From assembly GCA_017626395.1 (NCBI GenBank), contig JAGAIU010000038.1:1-32317 (forward strand): a DNA stretch of 32,317 bases, read 5' to 3'. This DNA comes from Clostridia bacterium. Its GTDB lineage: Bacteria; Bacillota; Clostridia; TANB77; CAG-465. The position numbers were made by a program, and so were the translations under genes. Below the pieces are notes generated by a model. It searched no databases, had not been told where the DNA came from, and saw only the letters and a list, made by a program, of their open reading frames with translations. Within the stretch, counting starts at the first letter, position 1, and each line of letters opens with the position of its first letter. Of this stretch, positions 32,275 to 32,317 are shown one piece after another.

Positions 32275-32317
32275 TTATTTAAAATATTAATTAACCTATT
32301 TAACTATATAATTTTAG

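Noticed and set aside
1..32317. tRNA, rRNA, CRISPR array, insertion sequence or prophage
   Set aside because: No T-loop consensus, regular direct repeats with spacers, transposase or phage structural genes were seen. The TAAAGAGGC copies are dispersed and irregularly spaced.

Overview
The window is very A+T-rich (roughly 70% A+T by eye). It has the Gram-positive housekeeping order and strong GGAGG ribosome sites of a Clostridia-class Firmicute. Supporting markers are rpmE next to a DUF1385/prmC gene, whiA, murA with walJ and rlmH, a two-gene SufC/SufB (SmsCB-type) Fe-S system and type I dockerin proteins. It is probably a gut or other anaerobic lineage. I cannot name a species.

Layout. (1) 1-180 holds the tail of an unknown plus-strand gene and a structured tail with a strong terminator. 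(2) 331-3184 is a minus-strand group: a doubtful small ORF, murA, a WalJ-like hydrolase and rlmH. (3) 3314-18770 is a long plus-strand run: rpmE, DUF1385-prmC fusion, a short whiA, hemW, a GNAT gene, polA, a lytic transglycosylase, an unknown acidic protein, yebC, a membrane-anchored nuclease-fold protein, a DHH phosphoesterase with a frameshift, sufC-sufB, a membrane-anchored Clp-like AAA+ ATPase with a frameshift, and a NUDIX hydrolase. (4) 18736-19125 looks like an independent minus-strand non-coding RNA. (5) 19184-23317 holds a large secreted repeat protein with a dockerin, then a long A+T-rich gap and a Xer-type recombinase. (6) 23411-32135, minus strand, holds an unknown protein, a membrane protein and four more secreted dockerin proteins (a double dockerin, a probable beta-propeller, a CAP/Ig-like protein and a small protein with a cohesin-like domain).

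Two signals stand out. First, the exact 9-mer TAAAGAGGC occurs 26 times on the two strands, where about 0.2 would be expected. Six exact inverted pairs, plus a seventh with one mismatch, form intergenic hairpins; ten single copies lie inside genes, nine of them in one codon register (KEA or ASL). This is the distribution known for DNA uptake sequences, but here in a Firmicute. Second, two unrelated genes 3.4 kb apart (DHH and AAA+) are each broken by one extra C in the same 8-mer, ACGGAGTT. In both, skipping that C restores a conserved glycine motif. The out-of-frame CGG codons this creates are the only in-frame CGG codons I found in the window.

Predicted promoters are strikingly uniform: 17-bp spacers, and nearly all have a TGn extended -10. 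Three of the dockerin genes share promoter variants and a ~95-bp 3' UTR repeat family, so they look like a co-expressed, cassette-like secreted set. A complete cell-surface complex cannot be shown here, because no certain cohesin scaffold lies in the window.
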